The translations under genes were made by a program, and so were the position numbers. Shown here piece by piece: positions 43,288 to 51,832 of a stretch of DNA of 64,000 nucleotides. The notes under the pieces are model-generated. The model did no database searches, was not told the origin of the DNA, and was given only the letters and a program-made list of their open reading frames with translations. How positions within the stretch are numbered: position 1 is the stretch's first letter; each line of letters begins with the position of its first letter. Source of the stretch: Bradyrhizobium sp. WSM3983. Its GTDB lineage: Bacteria > Pseudomonadota > Alphaproteobacteria > Rhizobiales > Xanthobacteraceae. The stretch spans positions 62,001-126,000 of the forward strand of contig NZ_AXAY01000021.1 of assembly GCF_000473045.1 (NCBI RefSeq), given 5' to 3'.

Positions 43288-44475
43288 ATGCTCTCCACCC
43301 CAAACTCCTCCTTCAGCGAAGCGTATCAGGCCCAGATCGCATCCGGCGCGATCGAGCCCGACGCTGCGCAAGCCGAGGTCGCCGAGGCCTATGCCGCGCT
43401 CGACCTGCGGCTCGCGAACTACAAGCCGCAGCGCAAGCAGGGGCTGCTCGCCCGCCTGTTCAACGGCGGCGACAAGGACGAGGCGCCGCGCGGGCTCTAT
43501 GTCCATGGCGAGGTCGGCCGTGGCAAGACCATGCTGATGGATCTGTTCTTCCAGCACTCCACCGTCGAACACAAGCGACGCGCGCATTTCCACGAGTTCA
43601 TGGCGGATGTGCACGAACGCATCTACGACTACCGCCAGAGCATCGCGCGTGGCGAGTCCGCCGACGGCGATGTGATCGCGCTGACCGCGCAAGCGATCTT
43701 CGAGGAGAGCTGGCTGCTCTGCTTCGACGAATTCCACGTCACCGACATCGCGGATGCGATGATCCTCGGCCGCCTGTTCGCAAAGCTGTTCGAGCTCGGC
43801 ACCGTCGTGGTCGCGACCTCCAACGTCGCGCCCGACGATCTCTACAAGGGCGGGTTGAACCGCGCGCTGTTCCTGCCCTTCATCAAGCAGATCACCGACC
43901 ACATGGACGTGCGGCGGCTCGATGCGCGCACTGACTTCCGGCTCGAAAAACTTCAGGGCGTGCCGATGTGGCTGACGCCAGCGGATGCCGATGCGGATAC
44001 GGCGCTCGACCGTGCCTGGTCGAAGATGACCGGCAACGCCAAATGCAAGTCGCGCGACATTTCCATCAAGGGACGCACCCTGCACGTGCCGTGCTCGGCC
44101 CATGGCGTGGCGCGCTTCGCCTTTGCCGATCTCTGCGAGAAGCCGCTCGGTGCATCCGACTATCTCAGGCTGGCGCACGACTACCACACCATCCTGGTCG
44201 ACCATATTCCAGTGATGGACTTCTCCCAGCGCAACGCCGCCAAGCGCTTCATCACGCTGATCGACACGCTCTATGACAATGCCGTGAAGCTAATGGCTTC
44301 GGCCGATGCCAACCCGATCGCGCTCTACCTCGCCCATGAGGGCAACGAGGCCATGGAGTTCAAGCGGACCTCGTCGCGCCTGATCGAGATGAGCTCGGAA
44401 TCCTATCTGGCGCTGCCTCACGGCCGCAAGGATTCCACCGCCAGCGGCTCGACCAAGGGCCTGGTGGAGACTTAA
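43288..44475 (+). CDS. zapE: Cell division ATPase ZapE (AFG1-like)
   Basis: 395 residues, an AAA+ ATPase. Walker A is GEVGRGKT at 74-81 and Walker B is LLCFDEFHVTDIADAM. HFHEFMADVHERI, TSNVAPDDLYKGGLNR and FSQRNAAKRFITLIDTLYD are conserved in AFG1/ZapE. ZapE acts at the division ring under low oxygen or heat. It is monocistronic, followed by a family C repeat. The 190 bases before it, up to vapB, show no gene. Confidence 0.95.
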   Translation: MLSTPNSSFSEAYQAQIASGAIEPDAAQAEVAEAYAALDLRLANYKPQRKQGLLARLFNGGDKDEAPRGLYVHGEVGRGKTMLMDLFFQHSTVEHKRRAHFHEFMADVHERIYDYRQSIARGESADGDVIALTAQAIFEESWLLCFDEFHVTDIADAMILGRLFAKLFELGTVVVATSNVAPDDLYKGGLNRALFLPFIKQITDHMDVRRLDARTDFRLEKLQGVPMWLTPADADADTALDRAWSKMTGNAKCKSRDISIKGRTLHVPCSAHGVARFAFADLCEKPLGASDYLRLAHDYHTILVDHIPVMDFSQRNAAKRFITLIDTLYDNAVKLMASADANPIALYLAHEGNEAMEFKRTSSRLIEMSSESYLALPHGRKDSTASGSTKGLVET

Positions 44476-44501
44476 GTCCTATTTTCTCCGCACCCAGCGC
44501 C

Positions 44502-44608
44502 GTCATTCCGGGGCGCGACAAAGTCGCGAGCCCGGAATCCATTGTGCCACCAACTCAGGCAGCCCGATGGATTCCGGGCCTGAGCCTGCCGGCGCATCCC
44601 GGAATGAC
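44502..44608. repeat. Dispersed palindromic intergenic repeat, family C (copy 2)
   Basis: GTCATTCCGGGGCGCGAC and GCCCGGAATCCAT at the left, ATGGATTCCGGG and CATCCCGGAATGAC at the right, between zapE and mdh. Confidence 0.9.
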
Positions 44609-44738
44609 AGACGGGGTATGTTGGCGGTTGTCTCGGCGAGCCCGACAATTGGGCATCCACCGACTTGAACGGGGGAAGCGAAAGGGATAACCACCCATTC
44701 AGTTTTTCCCTCCTCACGTGTCTAAAGGACAGGCTCAC

Positions 44739-45707
44739 ATGGCGCGCGACAAGATTGCTTTGATTGGCTCCGGCCAGATCGGCGGAACGCTGGCTCACCT
44801 CATCGGCCTGAAAGAACTGGGCGACGTCGTGATGTTCGACATCGCCGAGGGCGTGCCGCAGGGCAAGGCACTCGACATCGCGCAGTCCTCGCCGGTCGAC
44901 GGTTTTGACGCGCACTACACCGGCGCCAACTCCTACGAGGCGCTCGACAACGCCAAGGTCTGCATCGTCACCGCCGGCGTGCCGCGCAAGCCCGGCATGA
45001 GCCGCGACGACCTCCTCTCCATCAACCTCAAGGTCATGGAGCAGGTCGGTGCGGGCATCAAGAAGTACGCCCCCGACGCCTTCGTCATCTGCATCACCAA
45101 CCCGCTCGACGCGATGGTCTGGGCGCTGCAGAAGGCCTCCGGCCTGCCGCACAAGAAGGTCGTCGGCATGGCCGGCGTGCTGGATTCGTCGCGCTTCCGC
45201 TACTTCCTGGCCGACGAGTTCAACGTCTCCGTTGAAGACGTCACCGCCTTCGTGCTCGGCGGCCATGGCGACACCATGGTGCCGCTGGTGAAGTACTCCA
45301 CCGTCGCCGGCATTCCGCTGCCCGACCTTGTCAAGATGGGCTGGACCTCGCAGGCGCGCCTCGACGAGATCGTCGACCGCACCCGCAACGGCGGCGCCGA
45401 GATCGTCAACCTGCTCAAGACCGGTTCGGCCTTCTACGCCCCGGCGGCTTCGGCGATCGCGATGGCCGAGAGCTACCTGCGTGACAAGAAGCGCGTGCTG
45501 GCCAGCGCGGCCTACCTCAACGGCGAATACGGCGTGAAGGACATGTATGTCGGCGTGCCCGTTGTGATCGGCTCCAAGGGCGTCGAGCGCGTCGTCGAGA
45601 TCGAGCTGGCCGGCAAGGACCGCGAGGCCTTCGACAAATCGGTCGGCGCGGTGCAGGGCCTCGTCGATGCCTGCAAGAAGATCGCACCCGATCTTCTCGG
45701 CCGCTAA
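44739..45707 (+). CDS. mdh: Malate dehydrogenase
   Basis: 322 residues of the LDH-like MDH type, typical of alphaproteobacteria. NAD loop GSGQIGG at 10-16, Arg-rich substrate loop GVPRKPGMSRDDLL, ITNPLDAMVW, and the catalytic His in GGHGDTMVPL. ATG 44739 follows AAAGGAC at 8 bases; a GTG seven codons earlier does not have it. It oxidises malate to oxaloacetate. It heads the TCA block, but a terminator separates it from sucC. Confidence 0.96.
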   Translation: MARDKIALIGSGQIGGTLAHLIGLKELGDVVMFDIAEGVPQGKALDIAQSSPVDGFDAHYTGANSYEALDNAKVCIVTAGVPRKPGMSRDDLLSINLKVMEQVGAGIKKYAPDAFVICITNPLDAMVWALQKASGLPHKKVVGMAGVLDSSRFRYFLADEFNVSVEDVTAFVLGGHGDTMVPLVKYSTVAGIPLPDLVKMGWTSQARLDEIVDRTRNGGAEIVNLLKTGSAFYAPAASAIAMAESYLRDKKRVLASAAYLNGEYGVKDMYVGVPVVIGSKGVERVVEIELAGKDREAFDKSVGAVQGLVDACKKIAPDLLGR

Positions 45708-45719
45708 GGAAAAACAATC

Positions 45720-45750
45720 CCGCCGAAGATCGAAACCCGGTCTTCGGCGG
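45720..45750 (+). terminator. Terminator of mdh
   Basis: CCGCCGAAGA pairs with TCTTCGGCGG across 11 bases, followed by TTTCATTT. Confidence 0.78.
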
Positions 45751-45844
45751 TTTCATTTCCGGACCCGCCTGCAACCCTTTTTGAAGGCTGGGCGGGTTCC
45801 GGATCCGCGATTTTGATGTCAAAGAATCCGGGTTGCAGTTCCTG

Positions 45845-45861
45845 TGGTATATGGTATACCA
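45845..45861. promoter_or_regulatory. GntR-like palindrome upstream of sucC
   Basis: TGGTATA-N3-TATACCA spans 45845-45861, and within it TGGTATACCA (45852-45861) is a perfect 10-bp palindrome. Outer TGTGG/CCACA arms enclose both. TNGTATACNA-type sites are characteristic of FadR/FCD-subfamily GntR regulators. It lies 60 bases before the sucC start, so it could sit in or beside the promoter. Confidence 0.55.
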
Positions 45862-45920
45862 GCCACAAGACTGAGGTGGGCCCCTAGGGGGCACCGCCCG
45901 CGGGTTCAGGGAGCGACCAT

Positions 45921-47117
45921 ATGAATATCCATGAATATCAGGCCAAAGCGCTGCTGAACGAGTTCGGCGTAGCGATCTCGAAGGGCGTACCGGTCCTGAA
46001 GGCCGCCGACGCGGAAGCGGCCGCCAAGGCCCTCCCGGGCCCGGTCTGGGTGGTGAAGAGCCAGATCCACGCCGGCGGACGTGGCAAGGGCAAGTTCAAG
46101 GAAGCCAGTGCCGGCGACAAGGGCGGCGTCCGCATCGCCAAGTCGGCCGCTGAGGTGTCCGAATTCGCCAAGCAGATGCTCGGCGCAACCCTCGTGACCA
46201 TCCAGACCGGCCCGGCCGGCAAGCAGGTCAATCGCCTCTACATCGAGGACGGCTCCGACATCGACAAAGAGTTCTACCTGTCGATCCTGGTCGACCGCGA
46301 GACCTCGCGCGTTTCGTTCGTCGTCTCGACCGAAGGCGGCGTCAACATCGAGGACGTCGCGCACAACAGCCCTGAGAAGATCGTGACCTTCTCGGTCGAT
46401 CCCGCAACCGGCATCATGGGCCATCACGGCCGCACCGTCGCCAATGCGCTGAAGCTGTCCGGTGATCTCGCCAAGCAGGCGGAAAAGCTCACCGCACAGC
46501 TCTACGCGGCTTTCGTCGCCAAGGACATGTCGATGCTGGAGATCAACCCGCTGGTCGTGACCAAGCAGGGCCAGCTCCGCGTGCTCGACGCAAAAGTGTC
46601 GTTCGACGACAACGCGCTGTTCCGTCATCCCGAGGTGCTCGCGCTGCGCGACGAGACCGAGGAAGACGCCAAGGAAATCGAGGCGTCGAAATACGATCTC
46701 AACTACGTCACCCTCGACGGCAATATCGGCTGCATGGTCAACGGCGCCGGTCTTGCCATGGCGACGATGGACATCATCAAGCTCTACGGCATGGCGCCGG
46801 CGAACTTCCTCGACGTCGGCGGCAGCGCCAGCAAGGAGAAGGTCGCGGCCGCGTTCAAGATCATCACGGCCGATCCCAACGTGAAGGGCATCCTGGTCAA
46901 CATCTTCGGTGGTATCATGAAGTGCGACGTGATCGCCGAGGGCGTCACCGCCGCCGTGCGCGAGGTCGGCCTCAGCGTGCCGCTGGTGGTTCGCCTCGAG
47001 GGCACCAACGTCGAGCTCGGAAAGAAGATCATCCGTGAATCCGGCCTGAACGTGGTGCCCGCCGACAATCTCGACGACGCCGCGCAGAAGATCGTGAAGG
47101 CCGTCAAGGGAGGCTAG
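45921..47117 (+). CDS. sucC: Succinyl-CoA synthetase beta subunit
   Basis: 398 residues, ATP-grasp fold. MNIHEYQAKALLNEFGV is the canonical N-terminus. VKSQIHAGGRGKGKFKEA, LEINPLVVTKQGQL, NGAGLAMATMDIIKLYG, NFLDVGGSA and NIFGGIMKCDVIAEG cover the nucleotide and CoA sites. AGGGAG precedes ATG 45921. It makes ATP or GTP from succinyl-CoA with SucD. Unusually, a DUF1579 gene, four bases downstream, separates it from sucD. Confidence 0.97.
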   Translation: MNIHEYQAKALLNEFGVAISKGVPVLKAADAEAAAKALPGPVWVVKSQIHAGGRGKGKFKEASAGDKGGVRIAKSAAEVSEFAKQMLGATLVTIQTGPAGKQVNRLYIEDGSDIDKEFYLSILVDRETSRVSFVVSTEGGVNIEDVAHNSPEKIVTFSVDPATGIMGHHGRTVANALKLSGDLAKQAEKLTAQLYAAFVAKDMSMLEINPLVVTKQGQLRVLDAKVSFDDNALFRHPEVLALRDETEEDAKEIEASKYDLNYVTLDGNIGCMVNGAGLAMATMDIIKLYGMAPANFLDVGGSASKEKVAAAFKIITADPNVKGILVNIFGGIMKCDVIAEGVTAAVREVGLSVPLVVRLEGTNVELGKKIIRESGLNVVPADNLDDAAQKIVKAVKGG

Positions 47118-47121
47118 GGCC

Positions 47122-47601
47122 ATGACCCAGGACCATCTCGCCGCTTCATCTCCGCTTGCAGAGCACACGCGCCTCGCCGCGTTCGCCGGCGAATGGGATG
47201 GCGAAGAGGTGGTCTTCCCGTCCCGCTGGACCGCGGGCGGACCGGCCACCTCGCGCACCGTCGCGCGCATGGACCTCAACGGATTTTACCTGATCCAGGA
47301 CGCAGTCCAGATGCGCGACGGCAAGGAGATCTTCGCAACCCACGGCATCTTCACCTACGACCGCGACGACCGGACCTACAAATTGTTCTGGTACGACTCG
47401 CTCGGCTACACGCCGCCCTCGCCCGCCTCCGGCGGGTGGGTCGGCAAGACCTTGACGCTGGTGCGCGGCTCGCTCCGCGGCAATGCGCGCCACGTCTACG
47501 AGATCATCGACGACAATTCCTACGCGTTGAAGATCCAGTTCTCGCCGGACGCGGAAGGCTGGGCCGACGTGCTCACCGGCGTCTACCGCCGCATCCACTG
47601 A
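47122..47601 (+). CDS. DUF1579-like protein between sucC and sucD
   Basis: 159 residues, beginning four bases after the sucC stop with AAGGGAGG as a ribosome site within the end of sucC. It has the lipocalin-like DUF1579 pattern: HTRLAAFAGEWDGEEVVFPS, ARMDLNGFYLIQDAVQMRDGKEIFATHGIFTYDRDDRTYKLFWYDSLGY, and ALKIQFSPDAEGWADVLTGVYRRI. No signal peptide is seen. The fold suggests binding of a small hydrophobic ligand or acyl compound; none is known. Position inside the sucCD operon implies coexpression with succinyl-CoA synthetase. Confidence 0.8.
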   Translation: MTQDHLAASSPLAEHTRLAAFAGEWDGEEVVFPSRWTAGGPATSRTVARMDLNGFYLIQDAVQMRDGKEIFATHGIFTYDRDDRTYKLFWYDSLGYTPPSPASGGWVGKTLTLVRGSLRGNARHVYEIIDDNSYALKIQFSPDAEGWADVLTGVYRRIH

Positions 47602-47635
47602 CCTCTCACTCGTTAGTTTCGCGAAAGCAGACCTC

Positions 47636-48520
47636 ATGTCCATCCTGATCGACAAGAACACCAAGGTCATCTGCCAGGGCTTTACCGGCAAGAACGGCAC
47701 CTTCCATTCCGAAGCCGCGATGGCCTACGGCACCAAGATGGTCGGCGGCACTTCGCCCGGCAAAGGCGGCGCGACGCATCTGGGCCTGCCGGTGTTCGAC
47801 ACCGTGCGCGAGGCGCGTGAGAAGACCGGCGCCGATGCCTCGGTGATCTACGTGCCGCCGCCGGGCGCGGCCGATGCGATCTGCGAAGCCATCGACGCCG
47901 AGATCCCGCTGATCGTCTGCATCACCGAGGGCATTCCGGTCATCGACATGGTGCGCGTGAAGCGCTCGCTGGCGGGCTCCAAGTCGCGCCTGATCGGACC
48001 GAACTGCCCGGGCGTCATGACCGCCGGCGAGTGCAAGATCGGCATCATGCCGGCCAACATCTTCAAGACCGGCTCTGTCGGCATCGTCTCCCGCTCGGGC
48101 ACGCTGACCTACGAAGCCGTGTTCCAAACCTCGCAGGAAGGCCTCGGCCAGACCACGGCGGTCGGCATCGGCGGCGACCCGGTCAAGGGCACCGAGTTCA
48201 TCGACGTGCTGGAGATGCTGCTGGCCGATCCCAAGACCGAATCGATCATCATGATCGGCGAGATCGGCGGTTCCGCCGAGGAGGACGCTGCCCAGTTCCT
48301 CAAGGACGAGGCCAAGCGCGGCCGCACCAAGCCGATGGTCGGCTTCATCGCCGGCGTCACCGCACCTCCCGGCCGCCGTATGGGCCATGCCGGTGCGATC
48401 ATCTCGGGTGGCAAAGGCGACGCCGGTTCCAAGACCGACGCGATGAAATCCGCTGGGATTACAGTGTCGCCGTCGCCGGCGCGCCTCGGCCACACGCTTG
48501 CCGAAAAATTGAAGGGCTAA
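47636..48520 (+). CDS. sucD: Succinyl-CoA synthetase alpha subunit
   Basis: 294 residues. The phosphorylated histidine is His251 in GHAGAIISGGKG. QGFTGKNGTFHSEAAMAYGT (14-33), GPNCPGVMTAGECKIGIMP (121-139) and SRSGTLTYEAV are the CoA and catalytic segments. It begins 34 bases after the DUF1579 stop. Between it and sucA lie 137 bases with a stem-loop. Confidence 0.97.
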   Translation: MSILIDKNTKVICQGFTGKNGTFHSEAAMAYGTKMVGGTSPGKGGATHLGLPVFDTVREAREKTGADASVIYVPPPGAADAICEAIDAEIPLIVCITEGIPVIDMVRVKRSLAGSKSRLIGPNCPGVMTAGECKIGIMPANIFKTGSVGIVSRSGTLTYEAVFQTSQEGLGQTTAVGIGGDPVKGTEFIDVLEMLLADPKTESIIMIGEIGGSAEEDAAQFLKDEAKRGRTKPMVGFIAGVTAPPGRRMGHAGAIISGGKGDAGSKTDAMKSAGITVSPSPARLGHTLAEKLKG

Positions 48521-48581
48521 TTCACTCCTTCGTGCTTTTCCGGGCGAAGTTTCGCAGCAAATAGGATAAATGGTGCCTGTC

Positions 48582-48611
48582 GCGCTGAGCCTCTGCCGGG
48601 GAGCTCAGCGC
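48582..48611 (+). promoter_or_regulatory. Stem-loop between sucD and sucA
   Basis: GCGCTGAGC pairs perfectly with GCTCAGCGC across 12 bases. No T tract follows, so it is more likely an mRNA processing or stability hairpin than a terminator. Confidence 0.5.
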
Positions 48612-48657
48612 CAGCGCCGTTTGTTATGCGCGAACCAAAATCGCCAGGAACTCAAGT

Positions 48658-51630
48658 ATGTCTCGCCAAGACGCGAACGCAGCCTTTGCCCTCTCCTCCT
48701 TTTTGCAGGGCACCAACGCCACCTACATCGACGAAATCTACGCCCGCTACGAGAAGGACCCGTCCTCGGTCGACGCCGAGTGGCAGGAGTTCTTCAAGAG
48801 CCTCAACGACCAGCCTGCCGACGTCCGGAAGAACGCCGAGGGCCCGTCCTGGGAGCGCGCCAACTGGCCGCTGGCCCCGACGGACGATCTGACCTCCGCC
48901 CTCGACGGCAACTGGGCCGAGGTCGAGAAGGTGGTCGGTGCCAAGATCGCCGCCAAGGCGCAGGCCAAGGGAGGCGACAAGGGCGGCGCTGACTTCTCCT
49001 CCGCCGACCTGCTCCAGGCCACGCGCGACTCCGTCCGCGCCCTGATGCTGATCCGCTCCTACCGCATGCGCGGCCACTTCCACGCCAAGCTCGACCCGCT
49101 CGGGATCGAAGCCCCGCGCAACCGCGAAGAGCTCGACCCGCGCACCTACGGCTTCAGCGAAGCCGATTTCGACCGCAAGATCTTCCTCGATCACGTGCTC
49201 GGCCTCGAATACGCCACGCTGCGCGAGATCACCGCGATCTGCGAGCGCACCTACTGCCAGACTCTCGGCGTCGAATTCATGCATATCAGCAATGCTGCGC
49301 AGAAGGCCTGGATCCAGGAGCGCATCGAGGGGCCGGACAAGGATATCTCATTCACCCGCGAAGGCCGGCGCGCGATCCTGATGAAGCTGGTCGAAGCCGA
49401 AGGCTTCGAGAAGTTCTGCGATACCAAGTTCACCGGCACCAAGCGCTTCGGCCTTGATGGCGGTGAATCGCTGATCCCGGCGCTCGAGCAGATCATCAAG
49501 CGCGGCGGCAATCTCGGCGTGAAGGAAGTCGTGGTCGGCATGCCGCATCGCGGCCGTCTCAATGTGCTGACGCAGGTGATGGGCAAGGCCCATCGCGCGC
49601 TGTTCCACGAGTTCAAGGGCGGCTCGGCCAATCCCGACGCGGTCGAAGGCTCGGGCGACGTCAAATATCACCTCGGTGCGTCCTCGGACCGCGAGTTTGA
49701 CGGCAATCGCATCCATCTGTCGCTGACCGCGAACCCCTCGCATCTCGAGATCGTCGATCCCGTCGTGCTCGGCAAGGTCCGCGCCAAGCAGGACCAGTAT
49801 GGCGATCCGCCGGACCAGCGCATCTCGGTGATGCCGCTGCTGATGCATGGCGACGCGGCGTTCGCGGGCCAGGGCGTGGTCGCGGAATGCTTCGGTCTGT
49901 CGGACCTGAAGGGCTACCGCACCGGCGGCTCCGTGCACTTCATCGTCAACAACCAGATCGGCTTCACCACCTATCCGCGTTACTCGCGCTCCTCGCCCTA
50001 TCCGTCGGATGTGGCGAAGATGATCGACGCGCCGATCTTCCATGTGAACGGTGACGATCCGGAAGCCGTGGTGTTCGCCGCCAAGGTCGCGACCGAATTC
50101 CGGCAGAAATTCCACAAGCCCGTCGTCATCGACATGTTCTGCTACCGCAGGCATGGCCACAATGAGGGCGACGAGCCGGCCTTCACCCAGCCGGTGATGT
50201 ACAAGAGGATCGCGGCTCACCCGACGACGCTGGAGCTCTACGCCCGCCGCCTGATCAGCGAAGGCGTGATGACCGAGGGCGAGGTCGACAAGGCCAAGGC
50301 CGACTGGCGCGCGCGGCTCGATGCCGAGTTCGAGGCCGGCACCTCCTACAAGCCGAACAAGGCCGACTGGCTCGACGGCAAGTGGTCTGGCTTCAAGATC
50401 GCGGATCAGGAAGAAGACGCGCGACGCGGCGTCACCGGCGTCGACACCGCTGAGCTGAAGGAAATCGCCCGCAAGATCACCAAGGTCCCGGACGGTTTTC
50501 GCGTTCACCGCACCATCCAGCGCTTCCTCGACAACCGCGCCAAGGCGATCGACACCGGCGTCGGCATCGACTGGGCGACCGGCGAGGCGCTGGCGTTCTG
50601 CACCCTGCTCAACGAGAACCACCATGTCCGCCTGTCGGGCCAGGATTCGGAACGCGGTACCTTCTCGCAGCGCCACTCGGTGCTGATCGATCAGGAGGAC
50701 GAGAGCCGCTACACGCCGTTCAACCATCTCGGCCACGAGCAGGGCCATTACGAGGTCATCAACTCGCTGTTGTCGGAAGAAGCGGTGCTCGGCTTCGAAT
50801 ACGGCTATTCGCTTGCCGAGCCGAACACGCTGACGCTGTGGGAAGCCCAGTTCGGCGACTTCGCCAACGGCGCGCAGGTCGTGTTCGACCAGTTCATCTC
50901 CTCGGGCGAGCGCAAATGGCTGCGCATGTCCGGCCTCGTTTGCCTCTTGCCGCACGGCTATGAAGGCCAGGGACCGGAGCACTCCTCGGCGCGTCTCGAG
51001 CGTTATTTGCAGATGTGCGCCGAAGACAACATGCAGGTGGTCTATCCGACCACGCCGGCGAATTACTTCCACGTGCTGCGCCGCCAGCTTCATCGCGAGA
51101 TCCGCAAGCCGCTGATCGTGATGACGCCGAAGTCGCTGCTGCGTCACAAGCGGGCGGTGTCGCGTCTCGAGGAGCTCGCCAAGGGCACGACCTTCCATCG
51201 CATCCTGTATGATGACGCCCAGATGCTGCCGAGCGAGGCCATCAAGCTCGTTCCGGACGACAAAATCCGCCGCATCGTGCTCTGCTCGGGCAAGGTCTAT
51301 TACGATCTCTACGAGGAGCGCGAGAAGCGCGGCATCGACGACATCTATCTGATGCGCGTCGAGCAGCTCTATCCGGTGCCGCTGAAGGCGCTGGTGGCCG
51401 AGCTGTCCCGCTTCAAGAAGGCGGAAGTGATCTGGTGCCAGGAAGAGCCGCGCAACATGGGTGCGTGGCACTTCATCGAGCCCTATCTGGAATGGGTGCT
51501 GAACCAGGTGCATGGCGCGAGCCGGCGTCCGCGCTATGTCGGTCGCGCCGCCTCCGCTGCGACCGCCACGGGTCTGATGTCGAAGCATCAGGCGCAGCTG
51601 AAGGCGTTCCTGGACGAAGCACTGAGCTGA
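48658..51630 (+). CDS. sucA: 2-oxoglutarate dehydrogenase E1
   Basis: 990 residues, full length. It is the thiamine diphosphate-dependent decarboxylase of the oxoglutarate dehydrogenase complex. The N-terminus has ATYIDEIYARYEKDPSSVDAEWQEFF. EFMHISNAAQKAWIQERIEG, GMPHRGRLNVLTQVMGK, HGDAAFAGQGVVAEC and VNNQIGFTTYPR are the cofactor and substrate segments; the transketolase-like C-terminal domain has FNHLGHEQGHYEVINSLLSEEAVLGFEYGYSL. CAGGAA precedes ATG 48658. sucB follows after a family D repeat. Confidence 0.97.
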   Translation: MSRQDANAAFALSSFLQGTNATYIDEIYARYEKDPSSVDAEWQEFFKSLNDQPADVRKNAEGPSWERANWPLAPTDDLTSALDGNWAEVEKVVGAKIAAKAQAKGGDKGGADFSSADLLQATRDSVRALMLIRSYRMRGHFHAKLDPLGIEAPRNREELDPRTYGFSEADFDRKIFLDHVLGLEYATLREITAICERTYCQTLGVEFMHISNAAQKAWIQERIEGPDKDISFTREGRRAILMKLVEAEGFEKFCDTKFTGTKRFGLDGGESLIPALEQIIKRGGNLGVKEVVVGMPHRGRLNVLTQVMGKAHRALFHEFKGGSANPDAVEGSGDVKYHLGASSDREFDGNRIHLSLTANPSHLEIVDPVVLGKVRAKQDQYGDPPDQRISVMPLLMHGDAAFAGQGVVAECFGLSDLKGYRTGGSVHFIVNNQIGFTTYPRYSRSSPYPSDVAKMIDAPIFHVNGDDPEAVVFAAKVATEFRQKFHKPVVIDMFCYRRHGHNEGDEPAFTQPVMYKRIAAHPTTLELYARRLISEGVMTEGEVDKAKADWRARLDAEFEAGTSYKPNKADWLDGKWSGFKIADQEEDARRGVTGVDTAELKEIARKITKVPDGFRVHRTIQRFLDNRAKAIDTGVGIDWATGEALAFCTLLNENHHVRLSGQDSERGTFSQRHSVLIDQEDESRYTPFNHLGHEQGHYEVINSLLSEEAVLGFEYGYSLAEPNTLTLWEAQFGDFANGAQVVFDQFISSGERKWLRMSGLVCLLPHGYEGQGPEHSSARLERYLQMCAEDNMQVVYPTTPANYFHVLRRQLHREIRKPLIVMTPKSLLRHKRAVSRLEELAKGTTFHRILYDDAQMLPSEAIKLVPDDKIRRIVLCSGKVYYDLYEEREKRGIDDIYLMRVEQLYPVPLKALVAELSRFKKAEVIWCQEEPRNMGAWHFIEPYLEWVLNQVHGASRRPRYVGRAASAATATGLMSKHQAQLKAFLDEALS

Positions 51631-51648
51631 AGAGTTTTCTAGGAAGCT

Positions 51649-51785
51649 GTCATGCCCCGCCTTGTGCGCACTTGCGCACTGGGGCGGGGCATCCAGTATT
51701 CCGCGGCGTTCGTTCTGAACACGAGAGTCACGGCGTACTGGATTGCCCGCCCCAGTGCGCAACTGCGCACAAGGCGGGCAATGAC
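51649..51785. repeat. Dispersed palindromic repeat, family D (copy 3), between sucA and sucB
   Basis: GTCATGCCCCGCCTTGTGCG at the left and GCACAAGGCGGGCAATGAC at the right, with nested GCCCCAGTGCGCAA-type arms. It is larger than the other two copies. Confidence 0.9.
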
Positions 51786-51832
51786 GTATGAAATTCCCGA
51801 CCGCTACTCGCGATCTCCTTAAGGAAAAGACC

